NCBI GenBank assembly: GCA_035079385.1
Contig: JAVHKY010000055.1
Coordinates: 2,001,061 to 2,065,060, forward strand
DNA: 64,000 nucleotides
Source of the DNA: Aspidiotus rigidus
Lineage: Eukaryota; Arthropoda; Insecta; Hemiptera; Diaspididae
Direction of reading: 5' to 3'
This document shows, one piece after another, positions 8,185-18,050 of the stretch. The notes below the pieces were generated by a model. That model did no database searches. It was given only the letters and a program-made list of their open reading frames with translations, and had not been told where the DNA came from. Every line of letters begins with the position of its first letter. Within the stretch, counting starts at the first letter, position 1. Both the position numbers and the translations under genes were made by a program.

Positions 8185-11100
8185 TGCTAAAGCTACTATA
8201 CCTGAACTGCAACCACGCCCATGGAGCTACACTCAATGCCACCGTCCTTGCTGCAAAAATGAACATAGATGTACTATGCATCACTGAACCGTACTATCCC
8301 GTTGGCACTTACACTCTAAAGTACCCAGGATGGAACTCACTGTGCGGCCCTCACGCAGCAATCCTAATACGTAAAGACATAAAACACACCCCAGGAACAA
8401 CACATCAAGACTATCACGAAGATATCATTACCACCAAAATAGGAGAAACAATCATACTTTGCACCTACGCCTCACCAAACGAAGAAATCGGAGACATCAT
8501 CACTCCACTTTACGCCTATATAAGAAAACTGAAAGACACCCCCTGTATCATCCTAGGAGACTTCAACTGTCAGACCAGTCTCATCCCTGGATACAGGACA
8601 ACCAATAGAGGAGAACAGCTTGAAGACTTACTTCACATTGCAGGACTATCCCTAGCCAACAACACACAACCTACTTGGAGAAGAGGAAAACATACAAGTA
8701 TAAATGACTACATCTGTTACAAAAACACGGAAGTCAACAACTACAGAGTACTTGAAGAAGAATCCCTGTCTGACCACTTCCTGATAACTGCAATCGCCTC
8801 TGCCACTTATGAAAAAACCAAGAAATGCTTCAAAACTGATGCTAGTAAGCTATCCATTGCCATTAGAAACCTAGTGATTGCCACTCCAACACTCAATGAC
8901 ACTCGAGATATTGATGGCTTTATTGAAAACCTTACAATTATGCTACAAGGATGCATTGAGAAATGCTCCACAGAAATTCCAATCAGAAAGAAGAAACCCT
9001 ACTTCTGGAAACCTGAACTGGAAACGCTGAAAAATGCACTGCGTACCCTGAACCGACGCATAAAAAGGTGTACAAATGAAGAAAGATTACATATCTACCT
9101 CTACACAAAGAAGATGATACAAAAAGCTTATCGAAAGTTGATGCTTGAAAGTAAGTACTCTGCCTTTAGAGAACTTTGCACACAAAGCAAACCCTGGGGT
9201 ACCCCATATAAGATGCTGAAATACGTTCCCAAAACTCCCCTTCCTCTGCTAACTAGCAACACAGGAAGGAAATGTAAAACAAAGGAGGAAAGTATACAAC
9301 TACTCCTAACTGAAAAATTTCCAAAATCCAACGAAACCCTCGAGAGAAATAAATACACAGGTTCAGAGGGACCTAGCCCCAATATATCCGATGCTGAAAT
9401 CAGAGAAATAGTTAGACACCTTCAAAACCACAAAGCTCCTGGTCCTGACCTACTAAACACACTTGCCATCAAAGCCCTCATAAGACATCACTCTGATGTT
9501 CTACCGGTACTCTTCACAGAATGTCTAGCCCAAGGCTACTTCCCTAAGTCCTGGAGAAAAGGAAGAATCCTGTTCTTACATAAAACAGGTAAAGATCCAA
9601 CAAAGACTGACAGCTACAGACCCCTAGCTTTGCTCTCCATTCTTGGAAAAATATTTGAACGCATCATAAACTGGCGAATTGTAGAACACTATAACACACA
9701 CCAACCACTACACTCTAGACAATTCGGCTTCAGAAAGGACACTGGAACTGAAGAAGCGATACATAAAGTGGCACAAATATATAAGTGTCAATCAACTAAC
9801 AACCGTCTAACCGCGGCCATCTCGCTAGATATAAAAGGTGCATTCGACCACCTAGAGTGGAACGGAATACTTAGAGAACTTGCAGCAGCCAACACTCCAC
9901 AATACATCATCCGCACCATATCATCATATCTGGACAATAGAACAGCCCATTCTGAAGGCCAATCAGTCCGACTCGAAAGAGGATGTCCCCAAGGATCAGT
10001 GCTCGCCCCAACGCTCTGGAACATCCTCTACGATGTCTTGATAAAGAATATCTACAACGATACTACCAAGAACATTTGTGTATACGCCGACGATACAATA
10101 CTTATTATAGCAGCAAACACTGCAAATGAGCTAGAAATCAAAATTAAGCAATGCATTCAGACAATAGCAGAAGAACTACAAAAAATCGGACTCCTCTTAA
10201 ATGTAGGTAAGACCGAAATACTGCTACGAAACCATCTACCATTATACGCACGAAACGGCAATGAAATGCTCACTATAAACGTAGATAACTACATACTGAC
10301 CACAAAGAAAACCATAAAATACCTAGGTATAATGCTGGACCACAAGCTAAAGTATAAAGAACACCTGAAATATATTGAAGAAAAATCCCTAAAACGCATA
10401 CCCATCCTACAGAATGTGGCAAGAAACTTATACGGTTACAGCTATAAGGCTCGCAAAACTATGTTCCAGGGTCTCATCTACAGTGTAATAAAATACTGTT
10501 CAACAGTCTGGTATGATAGACTACAACTGAAAACTTATAAGAACATAATCAGCAAAATCCAAAGACGCTGTGATATCATCATAAGCAGGGCGTATCATGA
10601 CATCAACAAAGAAACAGCAAACATCTTAGCCAATGATCCCCCACTACACCTAAAAATCTATGAAAGGTCCATCAAATGGCTACTAAAGAAAAATCTCCCA
10701 ATACCCCACTGGGGACATCTACCGCAAGTGGAAATCGGCCCCAATGGAGAGTACACCCGAGACGACAACACACCCATATCTGGAAGCGAACTCTCCAAAG
10801 TCCTTCATAATGCCACAATAGAACAGTGGAATAACGAATGGCAAAACATCACACCTAAGAAATGGGCCCATCATCTCTACCCCACTGTATATGATCGAAG
10901 GAGAATAAAAGAGCCACCAAACTTCTGGACATCTATGGCAATCAGTGACCACGGATGTTTTAAACACTACCTAAAGAGGATAAATAAAATCCCAAATGAC
11001 CAATGCCCTTGCGGATTTGATGTTGAAAATGCAAAACATGTGTTCACTAACTGCATCCGCTTTGTCAGCAATAGACCACTCGACTGGAACAAGCTGGAAA

Positions 11101-11258
11101 GCTATCATCTACCATATCTAAATCAGGTCATGCTGAAACTCTGGAAAATAGAAAACCCTCTGTTCACCATAAAGAACACACCAACGGAAGACGATCAATT
11201 TGCGCCGAAACCAAGATACCAAACCTCTCCATCATCAACACCTACATTAATTAATTAA
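8181..11258 (+). CDS. ORF2, AP-type endonuclease plus reverse transcriptase of element 2
   Basis: A 1025-residue protein. The N-terminal endonuclease shows LNCN (about 8-11), TEP (35-37), GDFNC (about 125-129) and SDH (197-199), the metal-binding and catalytic residues of apurinic-like endonucleases. The reverse transcriptase shows SLDIKGAFDH (near 548), GCPQGSVLAPTLWN (about 600) and YADD (near 635). The C-terminus has the CCHC knuckle CPCGFDVENAKHVFTNC near 942. The start ATG at 8181 overlaps the ORF1 stop (ATGA), so translation probably depends on termination and restart, as known for SART1. The endonuclease would nick TTAGG repeats and the RT would copy the RNA from the nick. No frameshift or missing catalytic residue is seen. 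Confidence 0.95.
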   Translation: MMLKLLYLNCNHAHGATLNATVLAAKMNIDVLCITEPYYPVGTYTLKYPGWNSLCGPHAAILIRKDIKHTPGTTHQDYHEDIITTKIGETIILCTYASPNEEIGDIITPLYAYIRKLKDTPCIILGDFNCQTSLIPGYRTTNRGEQLEDLLHIAGLSLANNTQPTWRRGKHTSINDYICYKNTEVNNYRVLEEESLSDHFLITAIASATYEKTKKCFKTDASKLSIAIRNLVIATPTLNDTRDIDGFIENLTIMLQGCIEKCSTEIPIRKKKPYFWKPELETLKNALRTLNRRIKRCTNEERLHIYLYTKKMIQKAYRKLMLESKYSAFRELCTQSKPWGTPYKMLKYVPKTPLPLLTSNTGRKCKTKEESIQLLLTEKFPKSNETLERNKYTGSEGPSPNISDAEIREIVRHLQNHKAPGPDLLNTLAIKALIRHHSDVLPVLFTECLAQGYFPKSWRKGRILFLHKTGKDPTKTDSYRPLALLSILGKIFERIINWRIVEHYNTHQPLHSRQFGFRKDTGTEEAIHKVAQIYKCQSTNNRLTAAISLDIKGAFDHLEWNGILRELAAANTPQYIIRTISSYLDNRTAHSEGQSVRLERGCPQGSVLAPTLWNILYDVLIKNIYNDTTKNICVYADDTILIIAANTANELEIKIKQCIQTIAEELQKIGLLLNVGKTEILLRNHLPLYARNGNEMLTINVDNYILTTKKTIKYLGIMLDHKLKYKEHLKYIEEKSLKRIPILQNVARNLYGYSYKARKTMFQGLIYSVIKYCSTVWYDRLQLKTYKNIISKIQRRCDIIISRAYHDINKETANILANDPPLHLKIYERSIKWLLKKNLPIPHWGHLPQVEIGPNGEYTRDDNTPISGSELSKVLHNATIEQWNNEWQNITPKKWAHHLYPTVYDRRRIKEPPNFWTSMAISDHGCFKHYLKRINKIPNDQCPCGFDVENAKHVFTNCIRFVSNRPLDWNKLESYHLPYLNQVMLKLWKIENPLFTIKNTPTEDDQFAPKPRYQTSPSSTPTLIN

Positions 11259-11432
11259 TAAGTAACGTAAGCTAAGTACGGAATCTCCTCTACAGAGCAG
11301 AAATCCTCCTGGATAAGACTCTGGGGGCCTCCGTGGCTGGCAAGAAGTTCATTATTTGTCAACTGCTGTCCGCAATACTGGGAGACCACTGTCTTGGCCA
11401 ATTCCCCAATACTGCGTGACATCTGTAAAACC

Positions 11433-11527
11433 CCCCTGCCAGGAGCGATCTTCTGGCAGGGGCTATCATATAATAATTGCATATTACGCGGAATACACTT
11501 GCGCCAGGGAGAAAGTTCCCATTGGCG
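11433..11527 (+). promoter_or_regulatory. 3'UTR twin-hairpin element, element 2
   Basis: Hairpin 1: CCCCTGCCAGGAG (11433-11445), loop CGAT, CTTCTGGCAGGGG (11450-11462), 13 pairs with one G-U. Hairpin 2: outer CGCCA/TGGCG (11502-11506/11523-11527), inner GGGA/TCCC (11507-11510/11517-11520), loop GAAAGT. Compared with element 1 the outer stem changes C to G with G to C opposite, which supports real pairing. Confidence 0.78.
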
Positions 11528-11556
11528 AACCCCATAAAAAAAAAAAAAAAAAAAAA

Positions 11557-11569
11557 GGTTAGGTTAGGT
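11557..11569 (+). repeat. TTAGG telomeric spacer between elements 2 and 3
   Basis: GGTTAGGTTAGGT, identical in sequence and length to the spacer between elements 1 and 2. Confidence 0.9.
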
Positions 11570-11676
11570 CCCCCTCCGGGGGGCGTATCAGGGGGTCCTG
11601 ATGCGTCACCAAGTGTTTCCACAACCTTGCCGCGGTGAGGGGGCTCAAGATCACAAAGATCGACTAATAGTGGAAA
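11570..11676 (+). ncRNA. HDV-like self-cleaving ribozyme, canonical class, 5' end of element 3
   Basis: P1 11570-11576/11637-11643, P2 TTTCCAC 11616-11622 with GTGGAAA 11670-11676, P3 ACC 11624-11626 with GGT 11634-11636, P4 GATC 11649-11652 with GATC 11658-11661, and CTAA at 11664-11667. In the P1-P2 insertion hairpin one C is replaced by T, giving a G-U pair, so the stem is kept. Confidence 0.78.
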
Positions 11677-11808
11677 TGCTCGCATGGTTTTCACCCCATG
11701 TATGACTGTCACAATCCTTAATCATCAATCCTTCCTTCACACTTCCGCAGGGAGGCAATCACACCTACCCTGTATCCTATCCTAAATTCCCCATTCCTCT
11801 GTCGTGAG

Positions 11809-11901
11809 CCGCGGGACAACTCACAATCCCGCGGATGTCTAGCGAGTACTGACTTGGGAGAAATAGCGCTCTCCTGTAGCCCAAGCGGGAATGAAGTACT
11901 C
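11809..11901 (+). promoter_or_regulatory. Structured 5'UTR domain downstream of the ribozyme, element 3
   Basis: CCGCGGGA/TCCCGCGG (11809-11816/11827-11834), then GAGTACT/AGTACTC (11844-11850/11895-11901) enclosing GGAGA/TCTCC (11857-11861/11870-11874) and CCC/GGG. The outer stem differs from element 2 at several positions on both arms yet still pairs fully, which is good evidence for selection on structure. Confidence 0.62.
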
Positions 11902-11924
11902 GAACACCAGGGAATGTCAGACTG

Positions 11925-12075
11925 GGGTTACGTACTGCTTGCAGCCTTCACGTCCACTGTGGGGTTAAGTACTGCAGGCCTTCACGTCCATCTTGGCGGA
12001 TTTGGGTTACGTACTGCCCTGCCTTCACTTCCTACAGTGGGTGACGTACTGCTGCGAGCCTTCACGTCCCGGACC
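11925..12075 (+). promoter_or_regulatory. Iterated 5'UTR motif (GTTACGTACTGC / CCTTCACGTCC), element 3
   Basis: Four iterations of the pair of motifs, with variants GTTAAGTACTGC, GTTACGTACTGC and GTGACGTACTGC, each followed by CCTTCACGTCC or CCTTCACTTCC. The iteration is clearer here than in element 2. The function is not known. Confidence 0.45.
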
Positions 12076-12396
12076 AACATCTCCCACTCACTCACATTCA
12101 AGTCGTCGGGAGAGTCACCCCTCGATGCAGTCTACTGGGTGTCTCTACTGGGATGCCCCGTGCTCCTGTAACTCTAGGGCTCGGAGAGTAGAGACTGTGC
12201 TTCAATGTACACCCGCTTCACCCAAAATCGTCACGTCAATCCCACGGTACCTGGCCAGGGGATGCATGGCTGAGACGTATGTCAGTCTACAGGGAACCTG
12301 CAGATACCTCCCGACCTCTGCAGTATATAGGGTCATCCAGGTACGACGCACTGCCTGGAGGAAGACTACTTCGTTCACTACTCGTGGGAACACATT

Positions 12397-14379
12397 ATGT
12401 ATTCTTTAAATCCAACTACCCCCCCTACGACCGCTCAAACCGGAAATCCGAATATGGACCTGGGAAAGCAGAACCTTGCGGCTGCTTCCCGGATGATCGA
12501 ACCGCAAGTCATCTTGTCTCCTCTGCCGCCACAGAACGAGACAAACAGCGCCAACATGATGGAAATGGACCCGTCCACGCCTATCAACCTATCATCGGAC
12601 TCAGACGACGACTGGTTGAACAACAGCCAACCAACAGGAACGAGAAAACCTAAAACCAGATTCCACCCCGCACCAGTCCACAAGGCGGCCAAGGACCACC
12701 TGAAGAGATTGCGAGCCCTCGGCTTCCATAACCTTGGCGACACCAGAGTAAAATACTGGGAACCGAAATACCTCCACGAAGACCCTGCTCAACACAAAAG
12801 CAGGCGCCTAGTCGAATGCAGCAATATGGACACATTCCTTGCGTCCAAGGAAAAGGCAAACAACACCCACCACCCCAAGGCGAAAACACCAACCAGTAAA
12901 CAACCCAGCTGCGTGCTCCCCCAAGAAAGCAACAGCAGTGCAACTGCCAGGAAGAGGCAACGGCTAGATGACACCACCCTAGAGGAATCAGCCATCATAG
13001 AGAACCTACGGAAGGAGCTGAGCCAAGAACGCAAGGCCCGCAGGGAGCTCAATGACAGAGTGAACTCTATGACAAAACAGATCTCGACGCTGACTAAAAC
13101 AATTAGGGAGCTAACTGATAAACTGATGAAGCAGCAGACTCCCACCACAACCCCATCCACCCAAGATCCTAGTCTTGAAGTCCTAGCTCCAGGAATCAAG
13201 AAATTGGTGGACACAATACTCCAACCAATCCTGAGCTCCCTTGCAAGCAACGCCTCATCCACCACCTCTGGAGAGAAAAAGAAGAAGAAGAAGGGCCCTG
13301 CGCCACCAATACCCATGGCTCAGACCCAACAAAAAACCTACGCTGCAGCAGTGACCACTCCAACGGTCCAGATTGCCGGCCATGGCCCAGCCACCAGCCA
13401 CCTCAAGAAGGTTGCCGCAGCCCATGCGGCGGCAACCTCCAGTCAGTCACAAACGACCACCTCAACCCCCGCCAATTCTGCACAGGAACCTGTATTCCAG
13501 TTCCAACGTGCGGAAAAACGGCGACTGGCAAAGAAGGCCAAGGAGGCCAAGAGAGCCGAGGTGCCAAAAAAGCCCACCCCAGCTCCAATGAAGAAGAAGC
13601 GCCTGCCCTCCTCGCAGACACAGAACACCCGGAACGTCCTGTTACTCCCATCACAGGACAATCCGAACGTGCTGCAGAAGCTACAGAACATGCCGGAGGC
13701 CAACCCCGAGGCCTTGGGGGTCAAGAGGCATGTACCATTCCCATCTGGAGCGGTACTTGTCTCTTGCTCCTCACAGGAGAAGGCAGACGCCCTTAGAAAA
13801 ATCGCATGTAGTGTTGGCATCCAAGAAAAGAAGATGACCACCAAACTTCCGGAAGTCCGCATTCATGGCATCCACAAGTCCATTACTACAGAGGATATAA
13901 CCACAAAAATATCCAACAAGTTTGGGGAAGCGCCCACTGACGTGAAGCTTTTCCCCAGCAAATCCACTAAATACCCTGACTCCTTCTTCGCAGTCGCAAC
14001 AACCTCGCTTGCCTTGAAGGAGAAAATGGGGAAAGCCAACACCATGCGATTAGGCTGGACCATGTGCCGCATTGACACTACCATCCAGGTGAAACGCTGT
14101 CCGAACTGCGACCTACTGGGACACACTGCCAGCAAGTGCACCAGGATGGACACGCCGTCGGCAGAAGCCTCCCCCCAACCCGCTCAGACTACCTGCAAGG
14201 ACTGCGTCAACTACAACGACACAGTGAAGAAGACGACAGCGGGATCCTCACACGTGAAGGCAAGATTGAGGCCTATCAACCACAAGACGGGCAACAAACA
14301 GTGCCCCACCCTTCTTGCCTTCCAAAGGAAGGCCCTGCCGACACGCCCAGGAAAGGCTCCAACACCCGCCACACAATGA
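12397..14379 (+). CDS. ORF1, Gag-like RNA-binding protein of element 3
   Basis: A 660-residue protein starting at ATG 12397, in the same position relative to the conserved GTGGGAACACAT as ORF1 of element 2. A coiled coil at about 200-245 (ENLRKELSQERKARRELNDR), a poly-Lys stretch near 290, Ala/Gln/Thr-rich linkers, the conserved MPEANPEALGVKRHVPFPSG block, and a CCHC knuckle CPNCDLLGHTASKC near residue 568. A second Cys/His cluster closes the protein (CKDC ... NHK ... QC). It is expected to coat element RNA and form ribonucleoprotein particles. The ORF1 TGA at 14377 overlaps the ORF2 ATG at 14376. Confidence 0.9.
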   Translation: MYSLNPTTPPTTAQTGNPNMDLGKQNLAAASRMIEPQVILSPLPPQNETNSANMMEMDPSTPINLSSDSDDDWLNNSQPTGTRKPKTRFHPAPVHKAAKDHLKRLRALGFHNLGDTRVKYWEPKYLHEDPAQHKSRRLVECSNMDTFLASKEKANNTHHPKAKTPTSKQPSCVLPQESNSSATARKRQRLDDTTLEESAIIENLRKELSQERKARRELNDRVNSMTKQISTLTKTIRELTDKLMKQQTPTTTPSTQDPSLEVLAPGIKKLVDTILQPILSSLASNASSTTSGEKKKKKKGPAPPIPMAQTQQKTYAAAVTTPTVQIAGHGPATSHLKKVAAAHAAATSSQSQTTTSTPANSAQEPVFQFQRAEKRRLAKKAKEAKRAEVPKKPTPAPMKKKRLPSSQTQNTRNVLLLPSQDNPNVLQKLQNMPEANPEALGVKRHVPFPSGAVLVSCSSQEKADALRKIACSVGIQEKKMTTKLPEVRIHGIHKSITTEDITTKISNKFGEAPTDVKLFPSKSTKYPDSFFAVATTSLALKEKMGKANTMRLGWTMCRIDTTIQVKRCPNCDLLGHTASKCTRMDTPSAEASPQPAQTTCKDCVNYNDTVKKTTAGSSHVKARLRPINHKTGNKQCPTLLAFQRKALPTRPGKAPTPATQ

Positions 14380-17300
14380 GCAGTACATTGCGAATTGTCT
14401 ACCTGAACTGCAACCATGGGAAAAGCGCCACTTACAACGCCCCCTTGTTTGCAGCCTCAGAAGATGCAGACATCCTCTGCCTAACGGAGCCACACTATCC
14501 ACCTGGAGCGGACAGCATAAGAGCACCTGGATGGGATTCCATATGCCAACCCAGATGCGCTATACTCGTCAGGAAGGATATTGAGCATGTGCCCACACCA
14601 ACCAACCACGAGGACATTGTAGCAACACAGATAGGATTGACCATATTCTTCTGCTGTTATCTATCTCCAAGCGAAGAGATCCACAATGTCCTAGACCCGC
14701 TATTTGCACATGTTCAACGTCTCCAGAGAGCACCCATCATCATCACGGGTGACTTCAACTGCCAGACCAGCATGATCCCGGGCTACCACACTACAGAGAG
14801 AGGTGCCCACTTCGAGGACTTCCTGGTGCTGGCAGACTTGGAACTGGCTAATAACACCCAGCCAACCTGGAGACGCGGCATACACACCTCAGTAAACGAC
14901 TACTTCTGCTATAAGAACGTGGAGGTAGGCGATTATCTGGTGGTGGACGACGACTCTCATTCTGACCACTACCTTATCACGGCAGTGGCCAGAATGGCGG
15001 TGAGTAGGAAAGAAAAATCCTATAGTACTGACCCAGACAAGCTCTCGTCCGCAATCAGGAACCTTACATTCGCCCCGCTGAAAGTAGATACAATCAGCGA
15101 GGTGGATGGATTCCTAGGGAATCTGACTGCAATGCTCCAGGGATGCATCAAATCCGCATCCAAGGAGATTGTAGTCAGGAACAAGAAACCCCCATTCTGG
15201 TGCGCTGAACTGGAGGTCCTCAAAAGAACCTTGAAGACCATCGCTCGCCGGATCAAGCGCACCAACTGCGACACATCTAAGTCAGTACTCCTACTCACCC
15301 GAAAGATGCTGAGGCAGGCGTACAGGAAGATACTCCTGCAGAAGAAGTTCACCTCATTCAGGGAACTCTGTACGCAGTCGTCACCGTGGGGTAAACCTTA
15401 TAAACTTATGAAGTATACCCCACAGAAGCCGCTCCCACTCCTGACTAGCGCATCTGGCCAGCACTGCGTCACCAAAGCAGACAGCATCCAGCTGCTGCTA
15501 AGGGAGAAGTTTCCAGCTTCGACGCAGCTGCTGGACCGTGACCAGCACACCGGATCCGAAGCGCCGAGCCCAGAAATAACGCCGGAAGAGGTCAAGGACA
15601 TCATCCGCGTCCTTCCAAACCACAAGGCCCCCGGACCTGACGGAATTAACACCAGAGCGGTGAAAGCCCTCAACCGCCATCACCCGGAGGTTCTCGCAGC
15701 GCTATTCACCATCTGTCTGGGACTCGGCTACTTCCCCCGCCAATGGAGAGAGGGTAGGGCCGTCTTCCTACCCAAACCAGGGAAGGATCCATCGGTCACT
15801 GGCAGTTACAGGCCACTGACCATGCTTTCTATCCTGGGGAAAGTGTACGAAAGAGTGGTCAACCGCAGAATAGTTGATCACTTTGACGTGCACAAACCAC
15901 TCCACAGGCGGCAGTACGGATTCCGGAAAGGTATTGGTACAGAGATGGCCGTCACTGAAGTGTGCAACACCTATGCGGAGAAATCAACTCAACACAGAGC
16001 AACAGCAGCTGTCTCTCTGGATATCAAAGGAGCCTTCGACCACATCGAATGGAATGGTATCCTGGAGCAGCTAGCGGCGGCCAACGTACCACAATACCTG
16101 GTGAGGACCATTTCTTCCTACCTGTGCGACCGTACAGTGCATTGCGAGGGCCAGAGTACAACACTGGAACGGGGCTGCCCCCAAGGCTCAGTACTGGCCC
16201 CCACTCTATGGAATGTACTGTACGACGTACTAATCAACCAAGTGGAGCAGGCCTACCCTGACATCTTCGTATATGCGGATGACACTATAGTTATTGCATC
16301 CGCAGATACAAGAGAGGAACTAGAGGAGGGAGTAAGGGACTGCATTACCAAGGTCTCTGACTCCCTCAACACCTCCGGCCTGCTCCTCAACATTGGGAAG
16401 ACAGAGATACTCCTGAAGTACCAACTGCCTCTGTACAGTAGGGGAAATGGTCAGGAAATCACCTTCACCGTGCTTGGTCACACTATCAAAGCGTCCAAGG
16501 TCATTAAGTACCTTGGCGTGATGATAGACAACAAGATGAAATTCAAGGCGCACCTCGAGTATATGGAGGAGAAGATGATGAAGCGCATCCCCCTCCTCCA
16601 GAAACTTGCCCGCAACTTGTACGGATACAGCTTCAAGGCGCGGAAAGTGATGTTCCAGGGGCTGATCTTTTCACTTGCCAAATACTGCTCCTCTGTCTGG
16701 TACCATCGACTCCAGCTGAAGACCTATCGCAGCTCTATCGATAAGGTCCAACGCCGGTGCGATGTGATCAGCAGCAGGAGCTACAAGGACGTTAGCAAAG
16801 AAGTCGCTAGGGTCCTTGCAGCAAGCCCTCCACTACACTTGCAAATAGCGGAAAGATCAGTCAAGTGGCTGCTCTCGAAAGATATGCCTGTCAAACACTG
16901 GGGACACCTTCCCCAGGTGGAGACTGACGACGAAGGCGGCCTAGTGCTTCATGGCGACCCGGTATCTCCAGCCGAGGTAGCCAAAGCCTTCAGAGCAGCC
17001 ACCCTGAACGAGTGGAACAGAGAATGGGTTAACATATCGCCAAAGAAGTGGCCCCAGACTATGTTCCCCACCGTTCACGACCGACTGCGGATAAAGACTC
17101 CACCTAGCTTTTGGACTTCACAAGCACTCTCAGATCATGGCTGCCTCAGGTCATATCTGAAGCGAGTGAAGCCCAACGCACCCGAAGGATTTGAACTCTG
17201 TCCAGCATGTGGACCCGGCTACCCTGAGACGGCCGAGCACGTGCTGACAGAGTGCATGCGCTTCACAGTCGGTCGACCAATGGACTGGGACAGACTCGAG

Positions 17301-17402
17301 GAGCACCACATACCATACCTCCAGGAGGTGATGCTGAAGCTGTGGAAGACGGAGAACCCACACTTCCGCATCATCAACCCAGAGATGGATGTAAGACCCT
17401 AA
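14376..17402 (+). CDS. ORF2, AP-type endonuclease plus reverse transcriptase of element 3
   Basis: A 1008-residue protein. The frame is open from further upstream (14136), but I choose ATG 14376 because it forms the ATGA overlap also seen in element 2 and starts MSSTLRIVYLNCNHG, the conserved endonuclease N-terminus. Endonuclease motifs: LNCN, TEP, GDFNC, SDH. RT motifs: SLDIKGAFDH, GCPQGSVLAPTLWN, YADD. C-terminal knuckle CPACGPGYPETAEHVLTEC. All catalytic residues are present and the frame is unbroken. Together with ORF1 it gives a coding-complete element. Confidence 0.95.
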   Translation: MSSTLRIVYLNCNHGKSATYNAPLFAASEDADILCLTEPHYPPGADSIRAPGWDSICQPRCAILVRKDIEHVPTPTNHEDIVATQIGLTIFFCCYLSPSEEIHNVLDPLFAHVQRLQRAPIIITGDFNCQTSMIPGYHTTERGAHFEDFLVLADLELANNTQPTWRRGIHTSVNDYFCYKNVEVGDYLVVDDDSHSDHYLITAVARMAVSRKEKSYSTDPDKLSSAIRNLTFAPLKVDTISEVDGFLGNLTAMLQGCIKSASKEIVVRNKKPPFWCAELEVLKRTLKTIARRIKRTNCDTSKSVLLLTRKMLRQAYRKILLQKKFTSFRELCTQSSPWGKPYKLMKYTPQKPLPLLTSASGQHCVTKADSIQLLLREKFPASTQLLDRDQHTGSEAPSPEITPEEVKDIIRVLPNHKAPGPDGINTRAVKALNRHHPEVLAALFTICLGLGYFPRQWREGRAVFLPKPGKDPSVTGSYRPLTMLSILGKVYERVVNRRIVDHFDVHKPLHRRQYGFRKGIGTEMAVTEVCNTYAEKSTQHRATAAVSLDIKGAFDHIEWNGILEQLAAANVPQYLVRTISSYLCDRTVHCEGQSTTLERGCPQGSVLAPTLWNVLYDVLINQVEQAYPDIFVYADDTIVIASADTREELEEGVRDCITKVSDSLNTSGLLLNIGKTEILLKYQLPLYSRGNGQEITFTVLGHTIKASKVIKYLGVMIDNKMKFKAHLEYMEEKMMKRIPLLQKLARNLYGYSFKARKVMFQGLIFSLAKYCSSVWYHRLQLKTYRSSIDKVQRRCDVISSRSYKDVSKEVARVLAASPPLHLQIAERSVKWLLSKDMPVKHWGHLPQVETDDEGGLVLHGDPVSPAEVAKAFRAATLNEWNREWVNISPKKWPQTMFPTVHDRLRIKTPPSFWTSQALSDHGCLRSYLKRVKPNAPEGFELCPACGPGYPETAEHVLTECMRFTVGRPMDWDRLEEHHIPYLQEVMLKLWKTENPHFRIINPEMDVRP

Positions 17403-17420
17403 TTGGGCATTCACCAAACT

Positions 17421-17472
17421 TCAAGAAGCCATCGGGCCGCAGGATGTTCCTCAAGATGCCATCGGGCCGCAG
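17421..17472 (+). repeat. Short direct repeat at the start of the element 3 3'UTR
   Basis: TCAAGAAGCCATCGGGCCGC (17421-17440) and TCAAGATGCCATCGGGCCGC (17451-17470), both followed by AG; 30-bp period, two copies with one mismatch. Confidence 0.8.
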
Positions 17473-17565
17473 CTGATTACCAACCAACCCAAGGACTTCG
17501 GACCTTAGATAAGTATCTAGCAACAGCTTGTACTCACTACACCACACCCTGCTGAAGCGCCTAAT

Positions 17566-18050
17566 TACTGGGATTGTAGCTATTTCCTGTAACCACGGGC
17601 GATAAGTGGAGTATTAGTCACGCAACAGCAGGATCACTTCTTCTCATCTATTTCAGGATAAGAATAAGTTGTCAAACAATTCATACCATAAATGTATACA
17701 TGTTTTCATGACCACCCTCACACCGCATCCGGATGCTCTACTACTGGGGAAGGCGGTTATCTCCCTGTAACCATCGACCAAAAGTGGAGTACTGGGCAAT
17801 CCGCTGCGGATCAACATTTTACCTCTACTATTTCAGCTTAGAGTAAGATGTTATGAATCCACCATGCAAAGTATATGTCTCACAACCACCATCACACCGC
17901 AATCGGCTGTCCTGTTACTGGGGAAGGCGGTTATCTCCCTGTAACCATCGACCAAAAGTGGAGTACTGGACATGCCCTGCGGATCTTCTCTTCCTACTAT
18001 TACAGGTATAGAAGTAAGATTGTTAATCACCATATAATTTTACAATTGTA
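17566..18050 (+). repeat. Three tandem copies of a ~175-bp module in the element 3 3'UTR
   Basis: The marker TACTGGG ... CCTGTAACCA ... AGTGGAGTA occurs starting at 17566, 17742 and 17916, periods 176 and 174. The second and third copies are closest (GGTTATCTCCCTGTAACCAT in both); the first is more diverged. The rest of the 3'UTR up to 18343 shows nothing else I recognise. Confidence 0.8.

Larger units (their letters stand above)
1536..11556 (+). mobile_element. Element 2: complete telomere-specific non-LTR retrotransposon preceded by three 1289-bp ribozyme-headed units
   Basis: Order: three 1289-bp tandem units (1536-5402), a 14-nt linker (5404-5417), a canonical 5' end starting CCCCCTCC at 5418, a 5'UTR of about 829 nt, ORF1, ORF2 overlapping by ATGA, a 3'UTR of about 277 nt and poly(A) of 21 A at 11536-11556. 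TTAGG sequence flanks both sides. Both ORFs are intact and carry their expected catalytic residues, so it could be active. The body of the element alone (5418-11556) is about 6.1 kb. Confidence 0.93.

Noticed and set aside
14136..14375. Upstream extension of element 3 ORF2 to 14136
   Set aside because: It lies wholly inside ORF1 in another frame; the ATGA overlap and conserved N-terminus favour 14376.
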